Source: Paludibacter sp. (lineage in GTDB: Bacteria; Bacteroidota; Bacteroidia; Bacteroidales; Paludibacteraceae). Taken from it: a DNA stretch of 64,000 nt. Position 1 is the first letter of the stretch. Every line of letters starts with the position of its first letter. The stretch is from contig JAQTUE010000013.1 in the NCBI GenBank assembly GCA_028710415.1, positions 1 to 64,000 on the forward strand. The letters are read 5' to 3'. Under the pieces are notes generated by a model, which saw only the letters and a list, made by a program, of their open reading frames with translations, did no database searches and was not told the DNA's origin. Below, in pieces: positions 17,653 through 26,723 of the stretch. The translations under genes were made by a program, and so were the position numbers.

Positions 17653-18891
17653 ATGAAAAAGTTGCTGATTGTTTCTTTAAATTCATGTTATCCACTTTAC
17701 CATGGTGGTGCGTTAGCACAATATTACTTTCTGGATGGGCTGAAGGGACTCGTTGAATTTGTTCTCTGTACGATTGTTGCGAATGATAAAGATTTAGAAA
17801 ATATTGAAACTTTAAAACAGAAGCAACCTTTATTAAAAGTTTATTATCTGGATGCCAGAATTCCAAAAGAAAAAGAAACAATCAAACTTAAAATCAACCG
17901 TCTGATTTATAGTATTTATCGTATTATATTCCCAAAGGAACTAAAAGCTGATGATTTAGAGTTAGATGTTGATGATTTCTCAGATCCATATTTCTCAAGG
18001 GTTGATACTCCCCGGAATCCATTATTTGTTACCTTGATTAATGACGTTATTGATAAGGAAAATATTCATCAGGTTCAGTTTGATTTTTTTGACACCATGG
18101 ATTATTGTTTTGGGGTTGCAGATACAGTACGAAAAATTTTCATTCATCATGAATTGCGATTTAAACGTTTGAAGTTAGCGGCTAAAACCAGTAATTTGCC
18201 GGATGCGTTTAAAAACTACCTGATATCAAAGACAGAGGCTTTTGAAAGACTGTGTATCCATCATATGGATGAAGTAGTGGTATTTAATGAAGATGATGCA
18301 AAATTAATTTCAGCTGATAGTACCCATATAACAGTTTCACCTTTTGGGATACCCGATGAATTAATTTTCAGACATAAGGAAAGAGTTGTTTTTAATCGAT
18401 TGTTATTTGTAGGGGGTGAAGGGCATACACCCAATAAGTTGGGTTTGTTATGGTTTTTGGATACGATTTATATTCCGAATATTCCATTTATATCCTATCC
18501 ACTTTATATCGTTGGTGATTGGTCGATAGTGGTAAAAGAAAACTATAAAAGATATTCTCAAATCGTTTTTTGTGGTGAAGTGGAATCCATTGAACCTTAT
18601 TTTGATGCATCTATATTTATAAATCCGATTTTAACGGGTGCGGGTTTGAGAACGAAAGTATTGCATGCATTCGTAAATAAAGTACCGGTTTTGAGCACCC
18701 GTTTTGGAGCGGAAGGATGCTTTGATGATAGTTACAACACTCATTTATGTCTATTTGATACTTCAGAAGAGTTTTTAGACATAATTCATAAATGTGATTT
18801 TGCAAATATTGGGTTAAAAGGGTTTGAGTTTTATAATCAGTTTTTTAATAATGAAAAATTGTTAAGCATAAGAAATAGTATCCTAAATTAA
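17653..18891 (+). CDS. GT-B glycosyltransferase (GT4-like)
   Basis: A 412-residue protein with two Rossmann-like halves. The N-terminal half starts LLIVSLNSCYPLYHGGALAQYYFLDGL. The C-terminal half has NRLLFVGGEGHTPNKLGLLWF, YIVGDW, and the donor-site region INPILTGAGLRTKVLHAFVNKVPVLSTRFGAEG. The combination of GxGL(R/K)xK and PV(L/V)STxxGxEG is typical of family 4/1 enzymes related to the Glycos_transf_1 and GT4_5 group. Confidence 0.83.
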   Translation: MKKLLIVSLNSCYPLYHGGALAQYYFLDGLKGLVEFVLCTIVANDKDLENIETLKQKQPLLKVYYLDARIPKEKETIKLKINRLIYSIYRIIFPKELKADDLELDVDDFSDPYFSRVDTPRNPLFVTLINDVIDKENIHQVQFDFFDTMDYCFGVADTVRKIFIHHELRFKRLKLAAKTSNLPDAFKNYLISKTEAFERLCIHHMDEVVVFNEDDAKLISADSTHITVSPFGIPDELIFRHKERVVFNRLLFVGGEGHTPNKLGLLWFLDTIYIPNIPFISYPLYIVGDWSIVVKENYKRYSQIVFCGEVESIEPYFDASIFINPILTGAGLRTKVLHAFVNKVPVLSTRFGAEGCFDDSYNTHLCLFDTSEEFLDIIHKCDFANIGLKGFEFYNQFFNNEKLLSIRNSILN

Positions 18892-18901
18892 GAAAATATA
18901 C

Positions 18902-20023
18902 ATGACGGTATCCGACATCTTAAAAAGAGAAAATAATAATCTGGACCTGGTCCGGATAATTGTAGCAACCATGGTTATCTGGAGCCATTCTTTTGCATTA
19001 AATTTTGGCAATGGTTCCGGTGAACCTTTATTTAAGTTTGTCAAAGTTACTTATGCCGGAGAATTGGGTGTAAATATATTCTTTTTCATAAGTGGGCTAT
19101 TGGTGACAAATAGTTTGATAAAAAAAAAGAGTATATCAAAGTTCTTTATTTCACGTTTTTTTAGATTATTTCCTGCACTTGTCACATTGCTTTTTATTAC
19201 AGTTTTTGTAATAGGTCCTATTGTTTCAACTTTATCGGTAAAGGAATATTTTTTAAATTTTGAAACCTGGAAATACTTAATATCTAACCTGTATTTAAAA
19301 ATTATTTATGCTTTGCCTGGTTGTTTTCAAAATAATATCTGGCCTTCGGATGTAAATGGGTCATTGTGGTCCTTGCCATTTGAAGTAGGGTGTTATGTTT
19401 TTTTAGTTGCTGTTTTTTCGTTACTGAGTGGTTCTAAAAAATTTGCTAATATTATTATTGGAAGTATCATTTTTCTGGCAATTGTTCCGAATGATATGTT
19501 ATTGACATTTTTTGAACGAAAATATATCTTGGGTCTTGTTCCGATTGCTTGTTTTGCATTTGGAGCTTTTTTTGCAGTAAATCAAGACAAAATCAAAATA
19601 GATTTTAAGTTGATGTTAGGTTTTATGCTATTATTATTGATATTTTGGAGATATCAGAAAATAATTCATATCTTGTTTCCTTTTGTTATTTCAATTTTTA
19701 TGTTGTTTTTTTCAACTGATAAATTTATTTTAAAACTAAAGCCCAAATATGATATTTCGTATGGTCTTTATATTTGGCACTTTTTAGTCCAGCAAACATT
19801 ATTTTTTTATTATGGTCAACTCAATGTTTATGTTTTCTTTTTAATCTCTTTTTCTTTCACATCAATAATATCTTTATTCTCATATATTTTGATAGAGCAT
19901 AAATCAATTGATTTTGGATATAAACTGGGAAAAAGAGTAAATGATTCTACTTTTAATTTCGATAGGATCTTGGTTTTTACGTTATTCCTTTTTATTGTAA
20001 TTATCCTGGCAAAAGTAAGTTGA
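18902..20023 (+). CDS. Acyltransferase-3 family membrane protein
   Basis: 373 residues, about ten membrane segments. The N-terminus NNLDLVRIIVATMVIWSHSFAL has the conserved Arg and His of the OafA/OatA family; GELGVNIFFFISGLLV, FFISRFFRLFPAL and the late YDISYGLYIWHFLVQQ also match. No extra SGNH domain is fused. It is likely an O-acetyltransferase for one residue of the first-block glycan. Confidence 0.87.
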   Translation: MTVSDILKRENNNLDLVRIIVATMVIWSHSFALNFGNGSGEPLFKFVKVTYAGELGVNIFFFISGLLVTNSLIKKKSISKFFISRFFRLFPALVTLLFITVFVIGPIVSTLSVKEYFLNFETWKYLISNLYLKIIYALPGCFQNNIWPSDVNGSLWSLPFEVGCYVFLVAVFSLLSGSKKFANIIIGSIIFLAIVPNDMLLTFFERKYILGLVPIACFAFGAFFAVNQDKIKIDFKLMLGFMLLLLIFWRYQKIIHILFPFVISIFMLFFSTDKFILKLKPKYDISYGLYIWHFLVQQTLFFYYGQLNVYVFFLISFSFTSIISLFSYILIEHKSIDFGYKLGKRVNDSTFNFDRILVFTLFLFIVIILAKVS

Positions 20024-20050
20024 AAAAAAATAGAAAGCACAATAAATTCA

Positions 20051-21271
20051 ATGGCTGAACATAAGATCTATTTTACCATTCAAACCAATAGTGGGAGCGG
20101 CCTGGGTGATCAATTGGCAACACAATTTCTACCTTTATATGGATTAGGATCAGCCATTGGTGCATCGTTTGTTTATAGTCCGGTATCATTTAACCGGAGT
20201 GTTAAACCTAAATGGTACAATGTATCTCAATCATTCCTTTTTAAATTACGTTGCTTTTTCTTCTTTTACATAGGACAGAATTTTATATCAAGTGCTGTAA
20301 ATGGACTATTTTTATACATTGAAAAAAAACTAAATGCAATACTTGAAAGAAATACCGATAATGAACTTAGTGTTTTCTTAGGTTTAAAATACACAAGTGA
20401 AGTTGACCCTTATGTGTTAGTGGATAATGCTATCTGTGATATTCTGCTTGATAATTATTTGGAATCAATTGAATTGATACACATTGCTGATTTTAAGGAG
20501 TATGTAAATTGTTTTCTAAAGGATAGGACTGATAATCCTGTTCTTCGATTTAAATGGACAGCAAAAATGTGGACACTGATTCCTAAACTAGATTTACTTT
20601 TACAGGATACAGGTTACAATAAAGAGAAGATTCTCCAAAACACATTTTCCAACGGTTTTTGGAAACAACACAAACCCTCTTTCCCAGATAAAACGAACAT
20701 TGTGTTTCATATTCGATGTGGTGATAGTACAACAATTCGATTGGGAGAACGAAACCTGATCGTGTTTGATAAATATTTATACGAGTCAGAACAGGAAATG
20801 GATGATGTTTTAGCTATAGATCAGGATCGATATACAGTTTTACCGGAAGAGTATACAAATATTTATGATCAGATTATTTCAAAAATTGGGGTGGAAGATA
20901 TTAGATTAACAGTTATATCGGATGGTTATGAATTAACTTTTAAGAATATTCTTCGTAACTTGTTGAAACGGAAATGTAAAATTCATTTAACAAGATTTGA
21001 ACGAAAGGATTTAGCTCTGAAGATAAAAGAATCCAATGATATCTTTAGTCATTTTAGACAGGCTCAATTGATAATTGGAGAAACGAAACAAAATTTAAAT
21101 GATAGTATCTATGCTTTGGCAAATGCCAATGTAGTGATTTGGGGATGTGGTGGTTTTGCTAGCAATACACATTCTTTGTTTAAAGGTGTCGAACAAAAAA
21201 GTTTGATTTTTAATGTAAAAGATTTTTCTGAAATGAAAATCAAACTAATTAAAGAATTGAAGAATGCCTAA
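20051..21271 (+). CDS. Putative glycosyltransferase with an HIRCGD motif
   Basis: A 406-residue protein I do not firmly recognise. Its N-terminus has a glycine-rich SGSGLGDQLATQ that recalls fucosyltransferase-type GxGNQL starts. The middle has VFHIRCGDS, close to the HxRxGD donor motif of GT11/GT23 fucosyltransferases. The C-terminal region LIIGETKQNLNDSIYALANANVVIWGCGGFASN fits the late donor-binding part. It overlaps the next glycosyltransferase by 8 nt. A fucosyl- or related deoxysugar transferase is the best guess. Confidence 0.6.
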   Translation: MAEHKIYFTIQTNSGSGLGDQLATQFLPLYGLGSAIGASFVYSPVSFNRSVKPKWYNVSQSFLFKLRCFFFFYIGQNFISSAVNGLFLYIEKKLNAILERNTDNELSVFLGLKYTSEVDPYVLVDNAICDILLDNYLESIELIHIADFKEYVNCFLKDRTDNPVLRFKWTAKMWTLIPKLDLLLQDTGYNKEKILQNTFSNGFWKQHKPSFPDKTNIVFHIRCGDSTTIRLGERNLIVFDKYLYESEQEMDDVLAIDQDRYTVLPEEYTNIYDQIISKIGVEDIRLTVISDGYELTFKNILRNLLKRKCKIHLTRFERKDLALKIKESNDIFSHFRQAQLIIGETKQNLNDSIYALANANVVIWGCGGFASNTHSLFKGVEQKSLIFNVKDFSEMKIKLIKELKNA

Positions 21272-22196
21272 AGTTTCAGTTATAATTCCAAACTATAATC
21301 ATGCCGATTTTTTAAATCGTCGTATTGATTCGGTTTTAAATCAAACTTACTCTGATTTTGAGCTGATTTTGTTGGATGACTGTTCTACGGATCGGAGCTA
21401 TGAAATACTTTTGTCATATAAAGATCATCCCAGGGTTTCACAGATAGTTTTTAATGTCAAAAACAGTGGAAGCCCTTTTGAACAATGGGCAAAAGGTTTT
21501 GAACTGGCTACAGGCGATTTTATTTGGATAGCCGAGAGTGATGACTGGTGTGAATCTACTTTACTGGAAAATTTAGTGAAACCGTTGTTAGAAGATGAAT
21601 CTTTGGTATTAAGTTTTTGTCAATCTCTGTTGGTGGATGATTCAGGTGAAATTATTTATAAAACAGAATGTCATCAGTTAGAACAATCCATAAATGGACG
21701 TGATTTTGTGGCTTCTCAAATGTTTGGTGATACAGTGTTGGTCAATGCCGGAATGGCGGTGTTTAGAAAATCATCTTTAAATAAAATTGATTGTCAATAC
21801 AGAAACATGAAAAGTGCAGGGGATTGGATGTTTTGGGTCAATATTGCTTTAACAGGAAATGTGTTTATTTTAGGCAAGTATTTAAATTACTTTAGAAGAA
21901 ATATTGATACAGTCTCTTCTAAAGCAGAAGTTACGGGAGTTGATATTGAAGAGGGAAATAAAGTATTTACTTTTGTGTTACACAAAAGTAAACCAGTATT
22001 AATAGAACAGTTAAACGCTATTAAGCAAAGACTTGATATTTATTTTCAACAAAAAAAAAGGTATGAAAATAAAACGATTTCAAGAAATAGCTTAACTTCA
22101 ATTTTAAATTTATGTCCTGAAGCAAAAAGAGTATATAGAAATCAAATTATTAAAAGATTTATAAAAACATTTATTGGAAAGGTTGTGATAATTTAA
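21264..22196 (+). CDS. Family 2 glycosyltransferase
   Basis: A 310-residue GT-A enzyme: VSVIIPNYNHADFLNRRI, LILLDDCSTDRS, WIAESDDWCES (metal site) and MKSAGDWMFWVNIAL (acceptor region). The 8-nt overlap with the gene before it points to one transcript and coupled translation. The substrate is unknown. Confidence 0.88.
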   Translation: MPKVSVIIPNYNHADFLNRRIDSVLNQTYSDFELILLDDCSTDRSYEILLSYKDHPRVSQIVFNVKNSGSPFEQWAKGFELATGDFIWIAESDDWCESTLLENLVKPLLEDESLVLSFCQSLLVDDSGEIIYKTECHQLEQSINGRDFVASQMFGDTVLVNAGMAVFRKSSLNKIDCQYRNMKSAGDWMFWVNIALTGNVFILGKYLNYFRRNIDTVSSKAEVTGVDIEEGNKVFTFVLHKSKPVLIEQLNAIKQRLDIYFQQKKRYENKTISRNSLTSILNLCPEAKRVYRNQIIKRFIKTFIGKVVII

Positions 22197-22230
22197 TAAT
22201 TTTCTAATGTAATTTGAAAAAAGACTAGAG

Positions 22231-22881
22231 ATGAATAATAGGATTAAAAATTTGATTAATATTTTACAGCCTGAGTTTGTACAAAGAATCAGAGAAGAAT
22301 TGTGGATAAAAAAAAAGATTGCAGAATGGAAAAAAAATGGAAGGTTCATACCCCCACCAGATATTGTAAAACAAGATATTATATGCAGTTATCAAAAAAA
22401 AAGTAAATATTCAATTTTTATTGAAACAGGTACTTATAAAGGAGATATGGTCCAGGCTCAAAAGAGAAGATTTAAAAAAATCATATCAATTGAGTTAGGT
22501 GTAGATCTATTTGAGAAAGCACAAAAAAGATTTGATTCAGACGAAAATATAACTATTATTCAAGGAGATAGTGGGAATATACTTCCAGAAATATTGATAT
22601 ATATTGATAAACCAGTGATTTTCTGGTTAGATGGTCATTATTCAGGAGGTATTACAGCTCAAGGAAAGAAAGTTTGTCCAATTTTTGAAGAAATAGATGC
22701 AATCTTCCAGGGAATGAAGTTCGATCATATTTTACTAATTGATGATGCCAGAGATTTTAATGGTTTTGGTGATTATCCTACTATTGAAAATTTATCTGAA
22801 TATATCGTTTCGAAAAATATAAATTATCAGATTGAGGTAAAAGATGATATCATCCGATGTAAAGTAAAATCGTTAAATTAA
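22231..22881 (+). CDS. Class I SAM-dependent methyltransferase-like protein
   Basis: A 216-residue protein whose central part has a methyltransferase-like Rossmann start FIETGTYKGDMV, then IISIELGVDLFEKAQKRF, IIQGDSGNILPE and VIFWLDGHYSGG. It lacks the usual GxGxG but keeps the acidic loop at strand 2. It probably O-methylates a sugar or chain end. The first 60 residues are basic and amphipathic. Start at ATG 22231. Confidence 0.72.
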   Translation: MNNRIKNLINILQPEFVQRIREELWIKKKIAEWKKNGRFIPPPDIVKQDIICSYQKKSKYSIFIETGTYKGDMVQAQKRRFKKIISIELGVDLFEKAQKRFDSDENITIIQGDSGNILPEILIYIDKPVIFWLDGHYSGGITAQGKKVCPIFEEIDAIFQGMKFDHILLIDDARDFNGFGDYPTIENLSEYIVSKNINYQIEVKDDIIRCKVKSLN

Positions 22882-22891
22882 ATTTGTTAGT

Positions 22892-23854
22892 ATGTTTATT
22901 TCAATTATTATTCCTACTTATAACAGGGCTCATCTAATAGGCATAACGTTGGAGAGCTTATTGAAACTAAACTATCCAAAGGAAATGTTTGAAATTCTGG
23001 CGGTCGATAATAATTCCTCGGATACTACTGCCAGCGTCCTTCGTGATTGGGAATTGAAATCAAATGGAATCATCAAATATTATTATGAACCCCGTCAGGG
23101 TTCTCATTTTGCACGTAATGGAGTTGTAAAACATGCAAAAGGTTCTTTGCTTTATTTCACGGATGATGATATGATTGCGGATGAAAATATGTTGGTTGAA
23201 TTAGCGACTATATTTATTGATAATAATCTGGTAGGCACTGCCACCGGTTGTGTTTTACCCAATTGGGAAAAAGAACCTCCTGCCTGGATTAAAAAGTATT
23301 TTACGAATGGGTGGTTAAGCCTGTTGGATAGGGAAGAGGAATTGCTTGTATCGCCGGATGACTTTGGAGTCTTTAGTTGTCATCAGGCTGTTTTAAAAGA
23401 TGTATTTATCAAAGCTGGCGGATATAATCCCGATATTGTGCAGGGTGAATGGTTGGGTGACAATGAAACCGGATTAAACATTAAGATTAAAGCATTGGGA
23501 TATCAATTTGCCTTTGTGAAAAAATCAGTCACGCATCATATCATTCCCAAAACCAGGATGACTCAACAGTATTTTAATAAACGTTTTGCTAATCAGGGGA
23601 ATTGTGATAGTTATACTGATTTTAGAAAACACGACTATGCCACAGTTGAATTGAAAAAGAATATAATCAAATTTAGGAAATTGAAGATTCAGAAATATCT
23701 GAAGTATTTTATTTTGTATGTTTTACAACATGATAAGTGGAGAGTAAACAGGGCCTGGGTTGATTATTATAAACATAGAATGCTCTATGATAAGAAGTTG
23801 CTCACAGATAAAGAATGGGTGAAAATGGTATTAATTAATGATTGGATAAACTAA
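22892..23854 (+). CDS. Family 2 glycosyltransferase
   Basis: A 320-residue GT-A enzyme: SIIIPTYNRAHLIGITLES, ILAVDNNSSDTTASV, RQGSHFARNGVVK and the metal site YFTDDDM. A GEWLGDNETGLNIK segment lies in the acceptor domain, and a basic C-terminal region follows. GC is higher than in the methyltransferase gene before it. Confidence 0.88.
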   Translation: MFISIIIPTYNRAHLIGITLESLLKLNYPKEMFEILAVDNNSSDTTASVLRDWELKSNGIIKYYYEPRQGSHFARNGVVKHAKGSLLYFTDDDMIADENMLVELATIFIDNNLVGTATGCVLPNWEKEPPAWIKKYFTNGWLSLLDREEELLVSPDDFGVFSCHQAVLKDVFIKAGGYNPDIVQGEWLGDNETGLNIKIKALGYQFAFVKKSVTHHIIPKTRMTQQYFNKRFANQGNCDSYTDFRKHDYATVELKKNIIKFRKLKIQKYLKYFILYVLQHDKWRVNRAWVDYYKHRMLYDKKLLTDKEWVKMVLINDWIN

Positions 23855-23860
23855 AAAAAC

Positions 23861-24292
23861 ATGATAGAACAAGTAAAGCACAACGAAATAATTTTAGGCA
23901 TAATTATCAGAGCTAATTTTAAAAAAGAAGGAATTGCCTTTTTTACCCCGGATGATTTTTCCCAGCAATTAGGCTATATGAACCGCCCGGAAGGATATGT
24001 CATTCCCCCTCATGTTCATAATGTCATAGAACGTAAAGTCGATTTAACCCAGGAAGTATTATTTATTAAAAGTGGAAAAGTACGCGTCGACTTTTATGAT
24101 GAAACCAGGAAATACCTTGAAAGCCGGATATTGGAACAGGGTGATGTCGTTTTGTTAGCACATGGTGGACATGGATTTCAAATGTTGGAACCTTCGGAAA
24201 TGATAGAAGTAAAACAAGGTCCATTTTGCGGTGAATTGGACAAAGTAAGATTTGAACAGGTAGCAGAAGAACAATTGAAAATTAGTCAATAG
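23861..24292 (+). CDS. Small cupin protein
   Basis: A 143-residue single-domain cupin with metal-type ligands in IPPHVHN, QEVLFIKSGKVRVDFYD, GDVVLLAHGGHGFQML and a final EVKQGP. It lies just before the perosamine-synthase-like aminotransferase, and such cupins are often found beside sugar aminotransferases in lipopolysaccharide loci, with unknown function. Its TAG stop is formed by the first unit of the following GTCAATAG repeat. Confidence 0.75.
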   Translation: MIEQVKHNEIILGIIIRANFKKEGIAFFTPDDFSQQLGYMNRPEGYVIPPHVHNVIERKVDLTQEVLFIKSGKVRVDFYDETRKYLESRILEQGDVVLLAHGGHGFQMLEPSEMIEVKQGPFCGELDKVRFEQVAEEQLKISQ

Positions 24293-24330
24293 CCAATAGT
24301 CAATGGTCAATAGTCAATAGTTGATTATAC
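24284..24330. repeat. GTCAATAGCCAATAGTCAATGG repeat
   Basis: Four to five GTCAATAG-like units. The first overlaps the last two codons and the stop codon of the cupin gene (AGT CAA TAG). Confidence 0.75.
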
Positions 24331-24354
24331 AGTCAATCACTTCAACAATAATTT

Positions 24355-25485
24355 ATGAGCAATTTTATACCGGTATGTGAACCTTATCTGAACGGAAACG
24401 AATTAAAATACGTAACGGATGCTATCTCGACCGGATGGATTTCATCAGCAGGCAAATACGTCACTGAATTTGAAAAACAGTTTGCAGACTATTGTGATTG
24501 CAAATATGGAGTAGCAGTCTGTAATGGAACCGTTGCTTTGCATTTGGCATTAGTTGCACTTGGAATTGGAAAAGGAGATGAAGTGATAATTCCTTCTTTT
24601 ACGATGATCGCCAGTGCGTTTGCAGTTTGTTATACTGGGGCTACTCCGGTTTTTGTGGATGCCGATAAACTTACCTGGAATATCGATGTTACAAAAATTG
24701 AAGAAAAAATAACTTCGCGAACTAAAGCGATTATGCCTGTTCATATTTTTGGGCAAATGTGCGAGATGGATAGTATTACAAAAATTGCAAAAATACATAA
24801 GTTATTTATCCTGGAAGATGCAGCAGAAGCCCATGGTGCAATGTTTAACGGAATAAAAGCGGGAGCCTTTTCTGATATTGGTTCTTTTAGTTTTTTTGCC
24901 AATAAAAACCTGACTACAGGTGAAGGTGGAATGTTGGTGACCAATGATGAAGCCTTATATAACAAGGCACGATATTTCAAGAACATGTGTTTTCCGTTAG
25001 ATGGAAACCGGAATTATATGCACAATGACATTGGATTCAATTATCGAATGTCCAATGTAATAGCTGCCATCGGGTTGGCTCAGGTTGAGAAAGCCGATGA
25101 ATATATTGAAATGAGAATACGGAATCACGATTTGTATCAACAGTATTTGGCAAATGTTCCTGGAATAATATTTCAGGTGAAACATCCGAAGGCCTACAGC
25201 GTGGAGTGGATGAATGCCATTGTAATTGATCCTGTTCTATACGGGCATACAAAGGATGAACTTATTGATTTTTTGAAAGAGCATGGTGTGGATACCCGCT
25301 TATTGTTCACCGGCATGCACCGACAAAAATCATTGCTTGATGCAGGGTGTGATGGGACAGGGTCGTATCCGGTTTGTGATTGGTTAGCTGAAAATGGGCT
25401 TTACTTGCCTTCGGCCAGTAATTTGACAGTTGAAAAAATTGCTTTTATTTGCAATTTGATAAATGATTTTTGTTCAGCCCATTAG
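24355..25485 (+). CDS. per: DegT-family aminotransferase, GDP-perosamine synthase-like
   Basis: 376 residues. PLP lysine K184 lies in SFFANKNLTTGEGGML, and D155 in ILEDAAEAHGA. The start FIPVCEPYLNGNELKYV, the STGWISSAGKYV segment, NGTVALHLALVALGI and the GFNYRMSNVIAAIGLAQ block match GDP-4-keto-6-deoxymannose 4-aminotransferases (Per/RfbE) far better than the FdtB-type enzyme at 8657. With gmd (2798) it would give GDP-perosamine. No N-acetyl or formyl transferase sits directly next to it. Confidence 0.85.
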   Translation: MSNFIPVCEPYLNGNELKYVTDAISTGWISSAGKYVTEFEKQFADYCDCKYGVAVCNGTVALHLALVALGIGKGDEVIIPSFTMIASAFAVCYTGATPVFVDADKLTWNIDVTKIEEKITSRTKAIMPVHIFGQMCEMDSITKIAKIHKLFILEDAAEAHGAMFNGIKAGAFSDIGSFSFFANKNLTTGEGGMLVTNDEALYNKARYFKNMCFPLDGNRNYMHNDIGFNYRMSNVIAAIGLAQVEKADEYIEMRIRNHDLYQQYLANVPGIIFQVKHPKAYSVEWMNAIVIDPVLYGHTKDELIDFLKEHGVDTRLLFTGMHRQKSLLDAGCDGTGSYPVCDWLAENGLYLPSASNLTVEKIAFICNLINDFCSAH

Positions 25486-25488
25486 AAC

Positions 25489-26658
25489 ATGAAGAAAATT
25501 GCAATTGTAACGCCCAACACGGATACTTTTACAAATCCGACTATGACTTCTCTTTTTCATTTACTGAAAGAGATAGGAGTTGACGTGTTCTTATTTGGAC
25601 CACTTCAAGAACCTGAGGGTCCAAATAATATGCCGAATGTTCATTTCTTTCAGTCAGTATTTAAATTAAATCTGTTTAGAAATCCAGCGCACTATCTTAA
25701 TCATTGGACATCATATTTAAAAATAATTAGAATAATTCGAAAAGAAAAAATAAATACCTTATTAGCGGTAGACCCGTTGGGTATTATTGTTGGTGGTCGC
25801 ATAAAGAACTTATTTGGAAGGAAAATCCATTTGAGTTATTTGTCCTTTGAGATTTTTTTCAAGAACGAACTCGAAGGTCATTATTTATCCTTGAAATTAA
25901 AGGAAATTTATTATTCAAAATTTATTGATTCATTGTTAGTACAGGATGAAAAACGGAAGGAATTGTTGTTTAAAGAAAATAGCATGTCAGTACCGATTGA
26001 ACGAATAGCATTAGTCCCCGTTAGCCCGATGAAAATAGATTTTCCGGATAAGTCGGATACACATTCAATATTAAATATTCCCGAACAAAAAAGATTAGTT
26101 ATATATTCCGGAAGTGTTGGAACCTGGTGTGGTACCCATGCAATTATTGAAGCATTTGATAAAGGATATTGGAACGATGACTGTTGGCTCGTTTTTCATA
26201 CCCGTAATACAATCCACGCTAATAATCCTTTTTATGCTGATTTAATTCGTTTAGATGCTGATGAAAATAGACCTTTTTCATTACATCCGAAACCATACGA
26301 TAGTTTTGAAGAGTTGGGGTTGTTTTTATCGGGTTTTGATATAGCGTTGGCATTCTATTATCCGAATAATGAAAACCCATATTATGGCATGAATATGAAA
26401 GAAATAGGATTGTCCTCCGGAAAATTCTCTACCTATATGATGCTGGGATTACCTACAATTGTAACTACCTGTGATGTTTATGTTGATTTGATCCAGAAAT
26501 ATCATTTTGGAGCATTATTATCTGATATTGATCAGATTGGTGCCGTTTTGAGCAAAACGTTGTTTTCAAAAAAAAATGCTTTTAGACTTTATGAAAATGA
26601 ACTCAATCCGGAAAAAAAATTGTTAAATTATATAGATGTTCTCACTAAATTACAATGA
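25489..26658 (+). CDS. GT-B glycosyltransferase
   Basis: A 389-residue GT-B type enzyme: N-terminal KIAIVTPNTDTFTNPTM, a middle LSYLSFEIFF segment, then the C-terminal donor domain starting RLVIYSGSVGTWCGTHAIIEAF with WLVFHTR, FDIALAFYYP, and LSSGKFSTYMMLGLPTIVT. The final block (S-S-G-K-F, M-x-G-x-P) is typical for GT4-related enzymes. Its ATG is only 3 nt after the aminotransferase stop. Confidence 0.8.
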   Translation: MKKIAIVTPNTDTFTNPTMTSLFHLLKEIGVDVFLFGPLQEPEGPNNMPNVHFFQSVFKLNLFRNPAHYLNHWTSYLKIIRIIRKEKINTLLAVDPLGIIVGGRIKNLFGRKIHLSYLSFEIFFKNELEGHYLSLKLKEIYYSKFIDSLLVQDEKRKELLFKENSMSVPIERIALVPVSPMKIDFPDKSDTHSILNIPEQKRLVIYSGSVGTWCGTHAIIEAFDKGYWNDDCWLVFHTRNTIHANNPFYADLIRLDADENRPFSLHPKPYDSFEELGLFLSGFDIALAFYYPNNENPYYGMNMKEIGLSSGKFSTYMMLGLPTIVTTCDVYVDLIQKYHFGALLSDIDQIGAVLSKTLFSKKNAFRLYENELNPEKKLLNYIDVLTKLQ

Positions 26659-26723
26659 AATCGTGAATAGATTTTAGAAATTTTTATCGTTGATATTATT
26701 CTCTTTTATGAGATTTGTAAATT

